Assembly: GCA_003116975.1 (NCBI GenBank)
Contig: BGKB01000129.1
Location: 1 to 64,000, forward strand
Direction of reading: 5' to 3'
Origin: Aurantiochytrium sp. KH105
Lineage: Eukaryota; Sar; Bigyra; Thraustochytrida; Thraustochytriidae
Length of the DNA stretch: 64,000 bases
In this document: positions 1 through 10,025 of the stretch, piece after piece
Position numbering within the stretch: position 1 is the stretch's first letter
Layout: each line of letters starts with the position of its first letter
Made by a program: the position numbers and the translations under genes
Notes under the pieces: model-generated
Databases searched by the model: none
Told to the model about the DNA's origin: nothing
Seen by the model: only the letters and a program-made list of their open reading frames with translations

Positions 1-765
1 GCAGGGTATACTTCTTCCCCATTTTCTTGTGTATTGGGCCTAAACGAAAGTTTCATCAACGCAGCAAGCATGACGCTCCTTCCCTTCTCCTTTTGAAGGT
101 CGTCCCATGTTCCTGGCACTGCGCCTACTGGCTGGATTTTTTTTCCCCCCACGCTGGCTGCCCACCTAGAGTCTCGCCTGCAAGCAGTAAAGAAGTAAAT
201 CCGAGTCGGCCCATTTCTCTGTTAAAGACTTTGAAGCTCGTTACGCTCACGCGTGAGTTGATGCGCACAAGAAACAGATAGCTCACGCACGCACGTCCTG
301 GCTGTCTGGCCCGGGCGGCCTTGCTTGGCCCGCATCGTCAGGCGGCGAACGTGGCCGTGTGTCGATGCCACTGTGCCACAGTGAAACGTGCGGCCCAACG
401 GCTATTTGGCCCGCAGAAGGCCACAGATCAATACACGGCTGATATGTGGAAAAGCTCAGGTCTAACGCGCGCGACAAGGAGGGGCGGAGAAAGGGAGAGA
501 TAAAGGAGATAAAGAGACTCCGAGCGAGCGTGAGCCTAGACCTTCAACGGCCATGTCCCGCGCGACAGTTTCGAGATGGCCAAAGTCGTGCTTGGAGAAG
601 AAGAAACGCGAGAACACGCGGCACCGACGTCTCCCGCGCAAAGAAAATTTGAGCAAACCCATATTCAAGCAATCCGACTCCAAGACAAATCAATCCTTTG
701 CCAAGGCCCGCAGAACAGCGCAAGGCTTGCTATTGAATAAAAAGCGACCAATCAATCGATCAACG
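1..765. other. Left-edge sequence and 5' leader without a recognised gene
   Basis: Only short open frames with no recognisable protein features occur here. The last 200 bases are presumably the promoter and leader of the secreted-protein gene starting at 766; an ATG in the same frame at 553 would add 71 basic residues ahead of a clean signal peptide and is judged to be leader. A GACCAATCAATC stretch sits about 20 bases before the chosen start. I see no RNA gene or repeat. Confidence 0.4.
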
Positions 766-1674
766 ATGTCGCGCTCTCTTCTTCTCGTTGCCTGCCTCGC
801 CCTGCTCACGAAGAGCGCTTTTGGGTACGACCTTCCTGCCGAATGCGACATCGATGATATTGATAACGCAAAGTTGAGCTGCGCGTTCTACTACGAGCTT
901 CGCAACGCATTTCAGGGCGACAGCTGGTCTGCGTGCAAGAGTATTGATTACAGCAAGAGAATCTGCAACCAATGCCCTGGCAACAAGAACTGGATTACTT
1001 GCTCGAGTGGCCTCATTACTTCCTTCGCGATTACGAGCGAACAGAACTTCGTCCTCGACACGGACTACGACCTCACCAACCTGAACGCAGTCATGACGGC
1101 AATGGCGGCTGGAGGATTTGAAACCTTTACGCTTCAGAACCAGGCGTCTGCCGGTATGACCGAGTGCTTTGATGCGTGCTCTGATGTTACGTGCGACTTT
1201 TCCAGCTCAGACTGCTCTGATTCATGCACCACGAATGGCGTCTGCCCTACCTCGGCCCCCACTGACGCCGTTGCGACCCCGGCCCCCACTGATGCTGCCG
1301 CCACTCCGGCGCCTACCGACGCTGCCGCCACCCCGGCGCCTACGGATGCCGCCGCGACCCCGGCCCCCACAGAACTTGCAACTCCGGCGCCGACCGCTGC
1401 TGACGAGACGCCCGCCCCTACGGACGAGGTCGTGACTACCACTCCTGCGCCCACGGCTGCGCCCACGGCCGGCCCCACGACTGCGCCCACGGACGGCCCC
1501 ACGGCTGCGCCCACGGACCTCGATGTTGACGATCGCGAGGAGGAGGACCCGTGCTCCAACTCGACTCTCGCCAACTGCACGATGGCACCCACGCCCTCGC
1601 CGACTTCGGGCGCTGGCGTGCTCGAGGTTGGCGTGCTCTCGTTCGTGCTTGCGCTCAGCAAGACCTTCTGGTAG
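766..1674 (+). CDS. Secreted, Thr/Pro/Ala-repeat surface protein, probably GPI-anchored
   Basis: Start chosen at 766 because it opens directly into a classic signal peptide (MSRSLLLVACLALLTKSAFG, cleavage near residue 20); 302 residues. Residues about 21-160 form a cysteine-rich domain with roughly a dozen cysteines, so disulphide folding in the secretory pathway is likely. Residues about 165-265 are a low-complexity stalk built from TPAPTDAAA-like units, typical of O-glycosylated mucin-like linkers. An acidic DDREEED patch and two N-glycosylation sequons (NST, NCT) follow. The extreme C-terminus (GVLEVGVLSFVLALSKTFW) is hydrophobic and could be a GPI-attachment signal or a short membrane anchor. 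No enzymatic domain is recognised; an extracellular matrix or cell-surface role is inference. The next gene is convergent. Confidence 0.75.
   Translation: MSRSLLLVACLALLTKSAFGYDLPAECDIDDIDNAKLSCAFYYELRNAFQGDSWSACKSIDYSKRICNQCPGNKNWITCSSGLITSFAITSEQNFVLDTDYDLTNLNAVMTAMAAGGFETFTLQNQASAGMTECFDACSDVTCDFSSSDCSDSCTTNGVCPTSAPTDAVATPAPTDAAATPAPTDAAATPAPTDAAATPAPTELATPAPTAADETPAPTDEVVTTTPAPTAAPTAGPTTAPTDGPTAAPTDLDVDDREEEDPCSNSTLANCTMAPTPSPTSGAGVLEVGVLSFVLALSKTFW
1240..1530 (+). repeat. Degenerate tandem repeat coding for (T)PAPTDA units
   Basis: Repeated about 27-base units of the form GCGACCCCGGCCCCCACTGA encode TPAPTDAAA. Four near-identical copies are followed by shorter PT-rich variants (AAPTAGPTTAPTDGP). 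Such coding repeats expand and contract readily, so the stalk length of the secreted protein may vary between strains. Confidence 0.7.
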
Positions 1675-2162
1675 ATTGGAACGATAAACCACGTTATCCA
1701 AACTTTAAAACTGATGTTGATGCATGCCCCCCTCCCCATCTCTTTCGTTTACAAAATGGCAATCAAAACGGCAATCGTGCTGTCCTTTCAAGTTGCTTGC
1801 TGCACAGCACAAGCAAGCCCCAAGCAGAAATTATTCGGATGAGCCCGGTGGGAGGAAATATCGCTCGACGAACAACTAGAAGCATCGAACTGTGAAAGCG
1901 CTTTGCTCTTGTTTCGTGAAACAATGTCGAGCAAATCTTATAGAACACAGTCGTCTGCGATTGTGATAGTATACCTGACGCAGTGAAAGAGATCGATCAT
2001 AAAGTATCCGTCATCCATCAAAAATCTATAAAAGTTGATGCCTCACATGATTGAAATTCTACTTGCTTGCACTGTGGCTGGCTGTTCAACAGCAAGCAGT
2101 TTCTCCGCAACGGCGATAACGACAACGGTACCCCTGCGGTCGCGTCGCAGTCGTCCTGCTAA
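1675..2162. other. Convergent intergenic region (3' ends of two genes)
   Basis: Lies between the 3' end of the secreted-protein gene and the 3' end of CNOT10. It is lower in GC than the flanking genes and has no credible coding potential. It presumably carries both 3' untranslated regions; I see no repeat or hairpin worth naming. Confidence 0.4.
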
Positions 2163-4799
2163 TTACCTCGACGTCTTGAGAAGCCTACGCGCCCTGTCCT
2201 GCTCGCCGCGGCATAGACAGAGATACACGAGCAAGCGCATGGCGTGCGCAAAATCTGGGACCATGTCGAGCGCCCGCAGGAGGAGTCGCTCGGCCTCTGC
2301 GAGGTCGCTCTTGAGAATGCGTACGAGTGCAAGGTTAGTGCAGAGTGCAGCGCGCGCGCGTTCGGCGGCAGGGCCGAGCAGAGGGCTGCTGCCCGAAAGA
2401 TCTTGCTCGCCTCGCGCATTAGCAAGTTCGACTTCCATCGCTTTGGCAACGTGATCAAGAGCAGGCTTAAAACTGTCGCCCTCCATTGCGCCACTCCGGA
2501 GACTCGCCTCCGCGCAGTACGCATGTGCGGCTGCGAGGCCTGTGGCGTCCAGGGTCTGTTTGGCATCAGGAGAAGAACCTGCAAGATCCACAACCTCGCG
2601 GCTCGAACGATATGCCAGCGCCCAATCGCCGACTTGGAGAGCAAGATACGACTGGCATAGAAGCGCGGTCTGTCGCATGGCAAGGACCTGGAAACGAGAA
2701 ACGTCTCCACTCGAGTCGAGGCCTGCAACGGACTGCTTGCTGTTGCTAGCGTTACCGCCGTTCTTTACGCCGTTTACATCGGAGGCGCCAGCCGAGGACG
2801 ACGCTGCAGCGGCCGCAGCGGCCGCAGCAGCAGCAGCAGCGGCTGCAGCAGCCGCAGCAGCAGAAGAGGCGTCGCCCTCGGAAGCGCCGCCGGCCGCCGA
2901 CTTTCTCGCCTGCGCCGCAGAGGAAGAGGGTCCGCTCGGTGGAGAGCCGTCTTCGAGGATGTTGAGCAGGTAAAGTACATGGCACGTTGCGCGAATGCCG
3001 CTCTCCAGGCTGACCCCAGAGGCAAGCAGGCTGTGCGCCCCGGCGACTGTTGCGGGCTCGGCCGGGGCCGGCGCACCGCTGACACGCGCATGCTTGCCGC
3101 CCGACTTGGCTGACTTGGACTTGGTCTTTTTCGTAGAGGCTGAGCTTTTGCCTTCCGGCGCCGGAGACTGAGACGCAGGGCCTTCGCTCGAGGCCTCGTC
3201 TGCGCCGAGTCCAGCACCTGAAGTGAGCAAGATGCGCCGCTCCGCGCCCTCGCCAATAACGCTATGCAAGAGCCCAGCCCGGCCGTCTCGCTCCGAGGTC
3301 TGCGCGTGTGCCATGACCACGCACTCTGCCACGTGAAGCCACAGACGCGGACGGTGGTAGGCAGCAGGCGCGGCGCGCATGAAACTCTCGTATGCAAGCG
3401 TGGGTTTACCGCAGTGCAAAAGCTGCACCGCCAAATTGAAGGCGATTTCGGGGCTGCACTGTTCGGCATCCTGTTTCGCAGCTTCGAGAGCCTTGGCAAA
3501 GATGACAGCCGCGCAATGATGGCGACCACGCTGGTGCTGAATGCACCCCATATTGTTGAGCGCCACACTTTTGCTCAAGCCTTTTGCGGAGGCCTCCTCG
3601 AGGTGCTTGGAGCATGTCTCGTAGTCTTCAGCCAGATAGGCGACGTTGGCACGCAGGCATTCAGCAATGGCAGCCTGGCCAAGCGCGTCCCCATCGGCGC
3701 GAGGCTGGACGCCGCTATGGTCTGTCGAAGAAAGCTTGAGACCCTCCCAAGCTTGAGACTCTGGCGAAGAGACAGCCTTGCCAGTATCCATGCTTCCTTG
3801 CGGTAAGAGGGCATCCAAGTTACGCGCCGAAGCCTTTGTCATTCCTGCGGCACCCGCCTGAATGAGCGTAATCTTTGCCTTGTAGTTGGCAAGTCTGCTC
3901 AGCACATCATTAATCTGAGGTTCATCCCACGACCGGTGCGCCCCCTCTCCAGAGCGTGATTGCTGCTGCTGCTGCTGCTGCTGGTCCTGCTTGTCAGCGT
4001 TCGCGTCACTCTTGGTATCGGCGCCAGAAGTGTTTGTCTCGGCGCCGCCGCTCGATCCGGCTACAACACCTGTTGAAAGGTTTTTATGGCCATTAAAAGC
4101 GTGGGGCTTCTCCAAATAATCAATCACACTTTGCGCTTGCTCGGCGACATGGCCAACCAGTAAGCCACCTTCGCTTGGGCCTGCGCCGCGTGCAATGAGG
4201 GTGTACACATCGAGAAGAAGAAAGCAAATGCAGAGTGCCAAGCCCTCATCCAGAGCATCAATGTAGCGAAAGAGGTTTTCGAGCAGATCCAACGCCGATC
4301 GCCACTGGCGCTTGTTTGCTTGCACCACCGCACGGTTGTACATTGCGTACGCTGCGTCAGGCTGGAAGCGCGTCTTGGATGCGATGCCGTCGCCAGTGCT
4401 GCTTGCGTTTTCTCCTTGCCGTTGTTCGCCGCCGGGACCGCTCTCCTTGGACGCGCCCGCGCTGGATTTGGCGTTTTCCTCGTTGAGCAGCCCCGACACC
4501 TTGTTGATCTTTTCGAGCAGCTGGCTCGAGTCTGGATTCTTGGCCGAGGCGAATGCCGCGAGCGCGGCATTGTGCATGACCTTGGCGGTCGCTGACCGCG
4601 TGTCGCCATCTCCCGCCGCCTGTTTCTCCACCTGCTTGCCAAGATTTTCCAGCGTCGAGGAGCACTCCGCAAAGCTCCTCTTGCTCCACTGCTCGCCGGC
4701 CTTTTGTGCTAGCTCTGCATGCTGCTGCTGCTGCTGCTGCTGCTGCGACTGCGGCTGCGGCTGCTGCGGCTGCTGCGGCTGCTGCGGCTTGCCCGCCAT
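2163..4799 (-). CDS. CNOT10: CCR4-NOT transcription complex subunit 10 (CNOT10), TPR protein
   Basis: 878 residues from the ATG at 4799. CNOT10 is a TPR scaffold subunit of the CCR4-NOT deadenylase, which shortens mRNA poly(A) tails. Signature segments match the family in order: an N-terminal YNRAVVQANKRQW repeat followed by ALCICFLLLDVYTL, a central NNMGCIQHQRGRHHCA repeat, then FNLAVQLLHCGKPTLAYESF and RLWLHVAECVV, and a C-terminal TPR. The protein starts with a PQ/poly-Q stretch (residues about 4-30) and has a poly-Ala run near residues 645-668, both low-complexity insertions absent from animal CNOT10. The frame is open for another 161 codons upstream, but that stretch is GC-rich leader with an ambiguous base and no ATG giving a conserved start. 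It faces the DOT1-like gene head-to-head. Confidence 0.9.
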   Translation of the reverse strand: MAGKPQQPQQPQQPQPQSQQQQQQQQHAELAQKAGEQWSKRSFAECSSTLENLGKQVEKQAAGDGDTRSATAKVMHNAALAAFASAKNPDSSQLLEKINKVSGLLNEENAKSSAGASKESGPGGEQRQGENASSTGDGIASKTRFQPDAAYAMYNRAVVQANKRQWRSALDLLENLFRYIDALDEGLALCICFLLLDVYTLIARGAGPSEGGLLVGHVAEQAQSVIDYLEKPHAFNGHKNLSTGVVAGSSGGAETNTSGADTKSDANADKQDQQQQQQQQSRSGEGAHRSWDEPQINDVLSRLANYKAKITLIQAGAAGMTKASARNLDALLPQGSMDTGKAVSSPESQAWEGLKLSSTDHSGVQPRADGDALGQAAIAECLRANVAYLAEDYETCSKHLEEASAKGLSKSVALNNMGCIQHQRGRHHCAAVIFAKALEAAKQDAEQCSPEIAFNLAVQLLHCGKPTLAYESFMRAAPAAYHRPRLWLHVAECVVMAHAQTSERDGRAGLLHSVIGEGAERRILLTSGAGLGADEASSEGPASQSPAPEGKSSASTKKTKSKSAKSGGKHARVSGAPAPAEPATVAGAHSLLASGVSLESGIRATCHVLYLLNILEDGSPPSGPSSSAAQARKSAAGGASEGDASSAAAAAAAAAAAAAAAAAAAASSSAGASDVNGVKNGGNASNSKQSVAGLDSSGDVSRFQVLAMRQTALLCQSYLALQVGDWALAYRSSREVVDLAGSSPDAKQTLDATGLAAAHAYCAEASLRSGAMEGDSFKPALDHVAKAMEVELANARGEQDLSGSSPLLGPAAERARAALCTNLALVRILKSDLAEAERLLLRALDMVPDFAHAMRLLVYLCLCRGEQDRARRLLKTSR
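2800..2865. repeat. Poly-alanine coding GCAGC/CTGC tract inside CNOT10
   Basis: Runs of GCAGCAGCAGC-type sequence encode over 20 consecutive alanines on the minus strand. Similar CTG runs at 3960-3983 and 4719-4744 encode poly-Q in the same gene, so CNOT10 carries three trinucleotide tracts. Confidence 0.75.
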
Positions 4800-6202
4800 C
4801 TCGCCTGCCTCGGCCCGCGGCTCCCGCGCCGCGCCGCGAGGGCTCGCAAGATGGATGAATGAATGGGCCAGATCAGATCTTCCGCGGCCGACTGCGCCGC
4901 CTGTCGCGAGAGCGCGCCCAGCAGCCGCGGGGCCCCGGGCCTGCTGCCGCCGCCTCTGCCGCCGCCCGCGCNACGCGGCCCCGCCCTCGCGCCGCGCCGC
5001 CCGCGCGGCTTCGGTCTCGGTCTCGATCTCTCTCTGCGTCGCTCTCCTGCTTCGCGCCGGGCCCGCCGCCCGCCACTGCGCCAAACCGCCCCGCAAGTCG
5101 CCTATCCGCGCATAGCCCACTTGCCGCGCCGCCAAAGCCCACTTGCCGGCCTGCCCGCCTGCCTCGCCGCGCAAACCCGCCGCAAGTCGCCTTTGCGCCC
5201 GCGCAAGTGGGTTATAGCCGCTGCCCACTGTAGCGCGGCGCTGCGCCACACCACAAACCGCCTCGCTTCCTCCCTCCCTCACATGTCAATCCGCTGGCCA
5301 TAGGCCTCGATGATGTATTTATTTCATAGTGGGCCGAGCCGGGCCCCGCTCTCGAGCCGCGCTCTGCGATGGACGCTGGCAGCAGTTTGGAGGCAGAGAC
5401 GGGAGGAGGGAGGAAGGGAGGGCCGAGGTGCGGCCCGCGTGTCTTCGAGCAACCTGCCTGAAGATATACCCGTCAAAGTTCTCCTCTTTTCGCCGCCGTC
5501 CACACACCAAGAGGACCTCGAGGCCAAACGACCGGGCCCCCCCTCCTGAGGTCTGCCCTGCCCCCCAACTGTCCCTTTGACACCATTTTAACATTTTTGA
5601 ATTTCCCCCCAAAACCGCCCAGGGGGCCCCGTAAGCAGCGCTGGGTGGAGAAATAAATTTCCAAATGACACTTATGTACATGCACCCTGCGGCGAGGTGG
5701 GGAGAGGTACGGACTCGCAGAGTGCCCTTAAAGTCTAACCGTGGCGCACGGTGGCCTGCTCGGTGAGCAAGAAGAGGGGGTGAGCAAGTAAGTGCGCTTC
5801 CGCGAGCGTGCGGCGCTGCGCATCAGAAGGCGAAGAAGATAGATCGATCAATTCGATGCAGCAAAGCGATATCCCTCCCTTCCTCCCTCTTTTTCATTCG
5901 GACGCTTGACGGTCCTCGGCAGAACACGGCCTTGGCCTTTGCGCACGCCAGGAAGACCTTCGCGCGGCGCAGTTTGTTCGGGAGCGGACGGGAAGAAGAC
6001 AAAAGAAGAAGTCGAAGCCTGTTGCTCACGCACGCACGCACGCGCGTACGCACGCATCCGAATTCTTTCGTTCAAGTCCGAAGGCCTGGGACTCGAGAAT
6101 CTAACCACAATATACACATACACACGAACCATTGTGCGTGAGCAGTGATTGCGTGGCAACTTTCAACTGAGATTGATTCCTTTGGCGCGTCAGCATTCCG
6201 TC
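4800..6202. promoter_or_regulatory. Head-to-head promoter region of CNOT10 and the DOT1-like gene
   Basis: A 1.4-kb non-coding stretch between two divergent starts. The CNOT10-proximal half (4800-5300) is extremely GC-rich, holds the only ambiguous base of the window (n at 4972), and contains the 9-mer CCCACTTGC twice (5116, 5138) and its complement GCAAGTGGG once (5203). The DOT1-proximal half is less GC-biased and carries a CACGCACG run near 6028-6055. Promoter function is inferred from position only. Confidence 0.5.
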
Positions 6203-8134
6203 ATGCCACGTACACGGCGCACAGCGCGCCGCGAGGCTCTCGCCGCATCATCACCATCCACAACGAAAGGTGGCCTTCAGACAAGCAGCTCTGTCCGCAC
6301 CTCTAAGCAAGTGACCATTGTTGAGACCAAGACTTCGGGTACCACGACGACGGTGGCGGCGGCCAAGACGCGATCAACATTGACGAATTCTTCGAAAAGC
6401 ACCACCAAGGCCCCCGCGCGGAGCACGTTGAGAAAGTCTCGCGTGGCAAGTGTTGCCAGCGGCGTTGCCACAGCCTTCAAGAGTCCGCGTAAGACCAAGC
6501 CTTCGCGTCGTCAGGCCAAGCCTGAAGCCGCATCGAAAGCAACAGTGACCGAAAGTGGCCCGTCTTCTCCTCGAAAGAATGCCCAGACAAGAACTGTCGC
6601 TGCACCGGCCACACCAGAACGCAAGCCGGCAAGCACTTCCTCATCTTCCGCTTCGAAAACGTTTTCATCCCCTGAACAATACCGTGTTCGAAAGAGTCTC
6701 ACAGGCGCAGGGACGCCCCTCCACGCTTCGCCCATCACGCCCGGCCGCAAGAAGAACCTCACGGCCTCGCTTCGCAAGAGCACGTTGCCGCAATCGTCTG
6801 CGAAAAATTCGGCAGTGAAAACGCGCCTCGCAGCGCCTGGACCTCAACCGACCGCAAGTTCAAGCACTGACGAGTACCAGGAACTGGACCGCAAGATCCA
6901 CCTCAAGATGCTTTACTCTTTGATTCGACGAAAGACGGGCGCTCTTGGAGGCGGTGGCGCAGGTGGGGCCATTTACGGTGAGGTCACCCAGGAGAGCTTC
7001 CAGCGAGTCGTGGACGTGCTCGTAGCACAGTGCGGGCTCAACACGGAGTCCGTCTTCCTTGACATTGGAGCAGGTCTCGGCAAGCCCAACTTTCACGTGG
7101 CCATCTCCCCTGGCGTCAAGCAATCGCTCGGTGTCGAGCTGATCGGTGGTCGCTGGTGGCAGTCCGTGTATCTTCTGGATCAATGTCTGAGCGAACGCAC
7201 GTTGAGGCCGTACGCGAGCAAGGTCTTCTTTGCGCATGCCAACGTGACAGACATGAAGGAGTTCGAGCCGACTACGCATGTATACAGCTTCAATCGCGGC
7301 TTCCCACCCGAGGCCATGGAGGCCGTGGCACGCGCTTTTCATGCTAGTTCCACCGCGGAATTTTTCATCTGCTTTGACAAGCCCAAGGTCCTCGAGGGCT
7401 ATGGCTTTCGCATTGAGCTTGTCGACTTCGTTCCGACCAAAATGGCGGGCTCCGGGGAACAGCATCGCTGCTACGTATACCGCCGTACGGACCGTCGCCA
7501 CCTTCGTGGCAAACAAGAAACGTCAACGTCTGCATCGACGGCGGCAGACTCGTCTGCTGCGGCGACATCGTCGTCACCAGCAAGCCATCTGCAGGCGCTT
7601 GCAAATGCGCCAGCCTTGGTAAACAAGGGCACCAAGCCGCGTGGCAAGGCACCTCGCTCACCCGCGCTGTTTGCTTTGGCCCGCACACCGATTCGTACGC
7701 GCGCGTACAACAAGCTGAAAAAGACCCCGAGGAGAGCTTCCTCTGAAAGTAGCGGGAGCAGTAGCAGCGGGGGCAGTGTGAGCGCCAGCAGCGACGAGGA
7801 CGAGGAGGAAGCGGGCGCTGGATTGACCGCAAAGGCTCTCAACTTTGACAGCGTTGACGACGATCAAGGAAGCGAGGACGTAGACACCCTCGGGAACAAG
7901 GTCGAGTCGAAGATGACACTGAATGCAGGCAGATCGGACGTCTTCACTCTCGTGCCGCCGCCCAAGGACATTGATTATGCACCGCACGTGCCACATTCTG
8001 ACTCGTACATGCAGGGTTTGGAACTCATGTCGTCAAGCGTTCTTTTGTACCAAAGCTGGGTCCGTGATCAGATCGGGCTCCATCGTAGCGATCGCGCATC
8101 GCGGAGCTCCTCGCGGAGACTGGGCCAAAGGTGA
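6203..8134 (+). CDS. DOT1: DOT1-like histone H3 lysine-79 methyltransferase
   Basis: 643 residues from the first in-frame ATG (6203); the frame is open a little further upstream but only from a TTG. Residues 1-230 are basic, Ser/Thr/Pro-rich and disordered, suited to DNA or nucleosome contact. Residues about 235-435 are the catalytic DOT1 fold: a YGE-containing loop (AIYGEVTQESF), the SAM-binding motif DIGAGLGKPNFH with its Asp at residue 287, an acidic GVELIGGRW second motif, and a FNRGFPPEAM segment at the position of the active-site motif of the family. DOT1 enzymes methylate H3K79 in chromatin without a SET domain. The C-terminal third is again disordered and includes acidic stretches. 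The DIGSGLGKPNFH-like motif resembles protist DOT1 proteins more than animal DOT1L; substrate is inferred from the family. Confidence 0.83.
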   Translation: MPRTRRTARREALAASSPSTTKGGLQTSSSVRTSKQVTIVETKTSGTTTTVAAAKTRSTLTNSSKSTTKAPARSTLRKSRVASVASGVATAFKSPRKTKPSRRQAKPEAASKATVTESGPSSPRKNAQTRTVAAPATPERKPASTSSSSASKTFSSPEQYRVRKSLTGAGTPLHASPITPGRKKNLTASLRKSTLPQSSAKNSAVKTRLAAPGPQPTASSSTDEYQELDRKIHLKMLYSLIRRKTGALGGGGAGGAIYGEVTQESFQRVVDVLVAQCGLNTESVFLDIGAGLGKPNFHVAISPGVKQSLGVELIGGRWWQSVYLLDQCLSERTLRPYASKVFFAHANVTDMKEFEPTTHVYSFNRGFPPEAMEAVARAFHASSTAEFFICFDKPKVLEGYGFRIELVDFVPTKMAGSGEQHRCYVYRRTDRRHLRGKQETSTSASTAADSSAAATSSSPASHLQALANAPALVNKGTKPRGKAPRSPALFALARTPIRTRAYNKLKKTPRRASSESSGSSSSGGSVSASSDEDEEEAGAGLTAKALNFDSVDDDQGSEDVDTLGNKVESKMTLNAGRSDVFTLVPPPKDIDYAPHVPHSDSYMQGLELMSSSVLLYQSWVRDQIGLHRSDRASRSSSRRLGQR

Positions 8135-8491
8135 CAGAGCCTGCACAAATACACAAATCGTCTCCTCCTTGTCTATTATATTCCGCCGAAGCGAGTGATC
8201 CATCCTTCTTTTCTTTCCAGACATGCCTTTTTGTCTCGTATTCTCTTGTCCTGTCTCATTTTGCGACGATCCGTTCTGATGAATACATCTTCTTTCTTTT
8301 GATAAATGGCGCACGGTGTGAAAAATCTCGTTTCTCTCAAGAAAAATGAAGATGACCACGGTCTGAAATCAAAATAATGAAAGAAATGACTACGATAGGT
8401 TTTCGCGAGGCAACGTTTGATTTAGACCGTGTACGCTCTGTGTTGGGTCCTTTTTGGTATTGAGAAACGCACGACAGCCCGTCTGATGAAT
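8135..8491. other. Convergent intergenic region
   Basis: AT-richer sequence between the 3' ends of the DOT1-like and NUDT19-like genes, with T-rich runs and an AATAAT/AAAATAATG stretch near 8370 that could serve polyadenylation. No gene or repeat is seen. Confidence 0.4.
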
Positions 8492-9592
8492 TTACAGGGC
8501 GCTAGCCTTGGGATGTGCCGCAAGCCAAGATTCATGCGTAGGCTCCTCCTCGAGGTTACACTCCCACTTGTAGCCTCCGCTGCCAAAGGGAATGCTGCAG
8601 TGAATGCGACGCACATCGCTGGCATCGCCCGGGTAGTCAGGATGCTTGGCATCGCCCGGGTAAACAAGCGTAAGGCGATCGTCGACTTTCGAAGGAATGG
8701 CATGTGGCTGGATAGGAAGGCGCGGCTTGCGCTTGGCTGCAGACTCAATGAGGTCGTTCACTCGGGCAAACTCGCTCAATGCGGAGAGAACGTAGAATTG
8801 TGGAGGCAGCAAGGCCATCTTGCCTGCAGCGTGCCGGTCAAGCGCCTCACGCGGTGAGGCCCAAGTGTACCGCACGGTTTCGCCACCGTCGAGAGAGATT
8901 TCTGCATTATCGACCACGGCGACAAAGAAATTTGCATGAAAGCGATGCTTTTCGATGACTGGCGTGATGAAGGTGATCCAATAGTGCAGAGCGGAAAGCG
9001 CGGGCGCCTGGCGGTATTTTTCCAGCATCGGTTTGAATTGGGCTGCATCGTCATGAACGCGTTTTTGCCATTCCTTGGTCTCCTCCTTTGAAATGACAAC
9101 AGCTTGCGCGTGGCCAGGCTTGTTGTCTTGCGCTGTGAGTAGAACGCCAGCTTCTTCAAAAAGCTCACGAATCCCGGTGAGCTTGGCGGCGTCCACTTTG
9201 TCTTGGCCTCCATAGGCGGAGGCGACGCCTGCATCGCCATCCTCCGCGACACCGCCCGGAAACACGTACATGGACGAGAAGGCTTTCATCTTGGAGGATC
9301 TTTGCGCGAGCAGGACCTCAAAGTCATTCTCTGCAGCTGCCTTGGCGCCCTTGGTGACCCCCGCGCGCTCCGCAGAGCTCTTGACGCCTGCCGACGGCGC
9401 CTGCTTTCTGCGCAGGAGTACCACGGACGCCGAAAGTCTCGGCGCCGCTTGCGTCGTTGCCTTGCTCGTCATCTTGATCCCGCGTCTCGCACTGGCGTCG
9501 CGCTGCGTGTTTGCTGCGCTGCCGCTGCCGCTGCCGCGAGCGCGGATCGTCCTGTCCGCCGCCCGCGCCATGGATCGGCATGACCCCATCAT
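8492..9592 (-). CDS. NUDT19: Nudix hydrolase of the NUDT19 type
   Basis: 366 residues from an ATG doublet at 9592/9589. NUDT19 enzymes hydrolyse CoA and acyl-CoA thioesters at the diphosphate bond. The sequence shows ASVVLLRR at the start of the fold, the FPGGV that opens the Nudix box, and after a long insertion the catalytic helix RELFEEAGVLL. That split Nudix box is the hallmark of the NUDT19 subgroup, as is the downstream LHYWITFITP segment and the FFVAVV strand. The first 40 residues are Arg/Ser-rich without acidic bias, compatible with a mitochondrial presequence; alternatively translation starts at the internal ATG at 9472 (MTSKATTQ). The C-terminus is SAL, which is not a convincing peroxisomal signal. 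Function as a CoA diphosphatase is inferred from family membership. Confidence 0.83.
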   Translation of the reverse strand: MMGSCRSMARAADRTIRARGSGSGSAANTQRDASARRGIKMTSKATTQAAPRLSASVVLLRRKQAPSAGVKSSAERAGVTKGAKAAAENDFEVLLAQRSSKMKAFSSMYVFPGGVAEDGDAGVASAYGGQDKVDAAKLTGIRELFEEAGVLLTAQDNKPGHAQAVVISKEETKEWQKRVHDDAAQFKPMLEKYRQAPALSALHYWITFITPVIEKHRFHANFFVAVVDNAEISLDGGETVRYTWASPREALDRHAAGKMALLPPQFYVLSALSEFARVNDLIESAAKRKPRLPIQPHAIPSKVDDRLTLVYPGDAKHPDYPGDASDVRRIHCSIPFGSGGYKWECNLEEEPTHESWLAAHPKASAL

Positions 9593-10025
9593 CGTCCCAT
9601 CGTGGTGGCGATCTGATCTTCAATGAATGGGGTTTTGTATGAGGACCGGGAGGACCGTATGGGTATAGTAGGCCCTGGCCTTTACCTTTGAGCCGTTCTG
9701 TAGTGGCCGGGATTACTCGCAGGCAGCAACAGACGCAAGAATTGAGAAGAAGAAATGAAGGAACGAATGTATGGATGAACGAATGAATAGTCAAATGCGG
9801 TTGATCGTAATCCGAAAAGCGGGTCTTCTTTGTTGGTATAGGCCTACTACAGAAAATCTTTCCGAAGCGATAGGGGGATAATAAGGGAACACGGGGAACC
9901 CCGTTCGCGCAGTGCCTCAGCAGCAGCAGCAGCATCGCATGCAAGACCAGACACTTTGCAGTCCGCAGCCTTGATGCCGCCTACGTCGCTATCGCTGCAG
10001 CTGCTCTTCTTGCGAACGTTCGAGG
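9593..10025. other. Region between NUDT19-like gene and decayed transposon
   Basis: Contains the upstream region of the NUDT19-like gene, GAATGAATG-like short repeats (9745-9790), one TAGGCCTA palindrome (9839-9846), a 14-base palindrome ACGGGGAACCCCGT (9891-9904) and a CAG run (9917-9934). The left boundary of the transposon must lie in this stretch, but I could not define a terminal repeat. Confidence 0.4.

Noticed and set aside
1134-1739. 201-codon frame antisense to the secreted protein
   Set aside because: Its Val/Gly/Ala repeats mirror the TPAPTDA coding repeat.
4800-5282. 161-codon upstream extension of CNOT10
   Set aside because: Extreme GC, an ambiguous base, no CNOT10-like sequence; the ATG at 4799 precedes the family-like region.
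8492-8500. SAL end of the NUDT19-like protein as a peroxisomal signal
   Set aside because: The middle residue should be basic; the tripeptide is outside the usual consensus.
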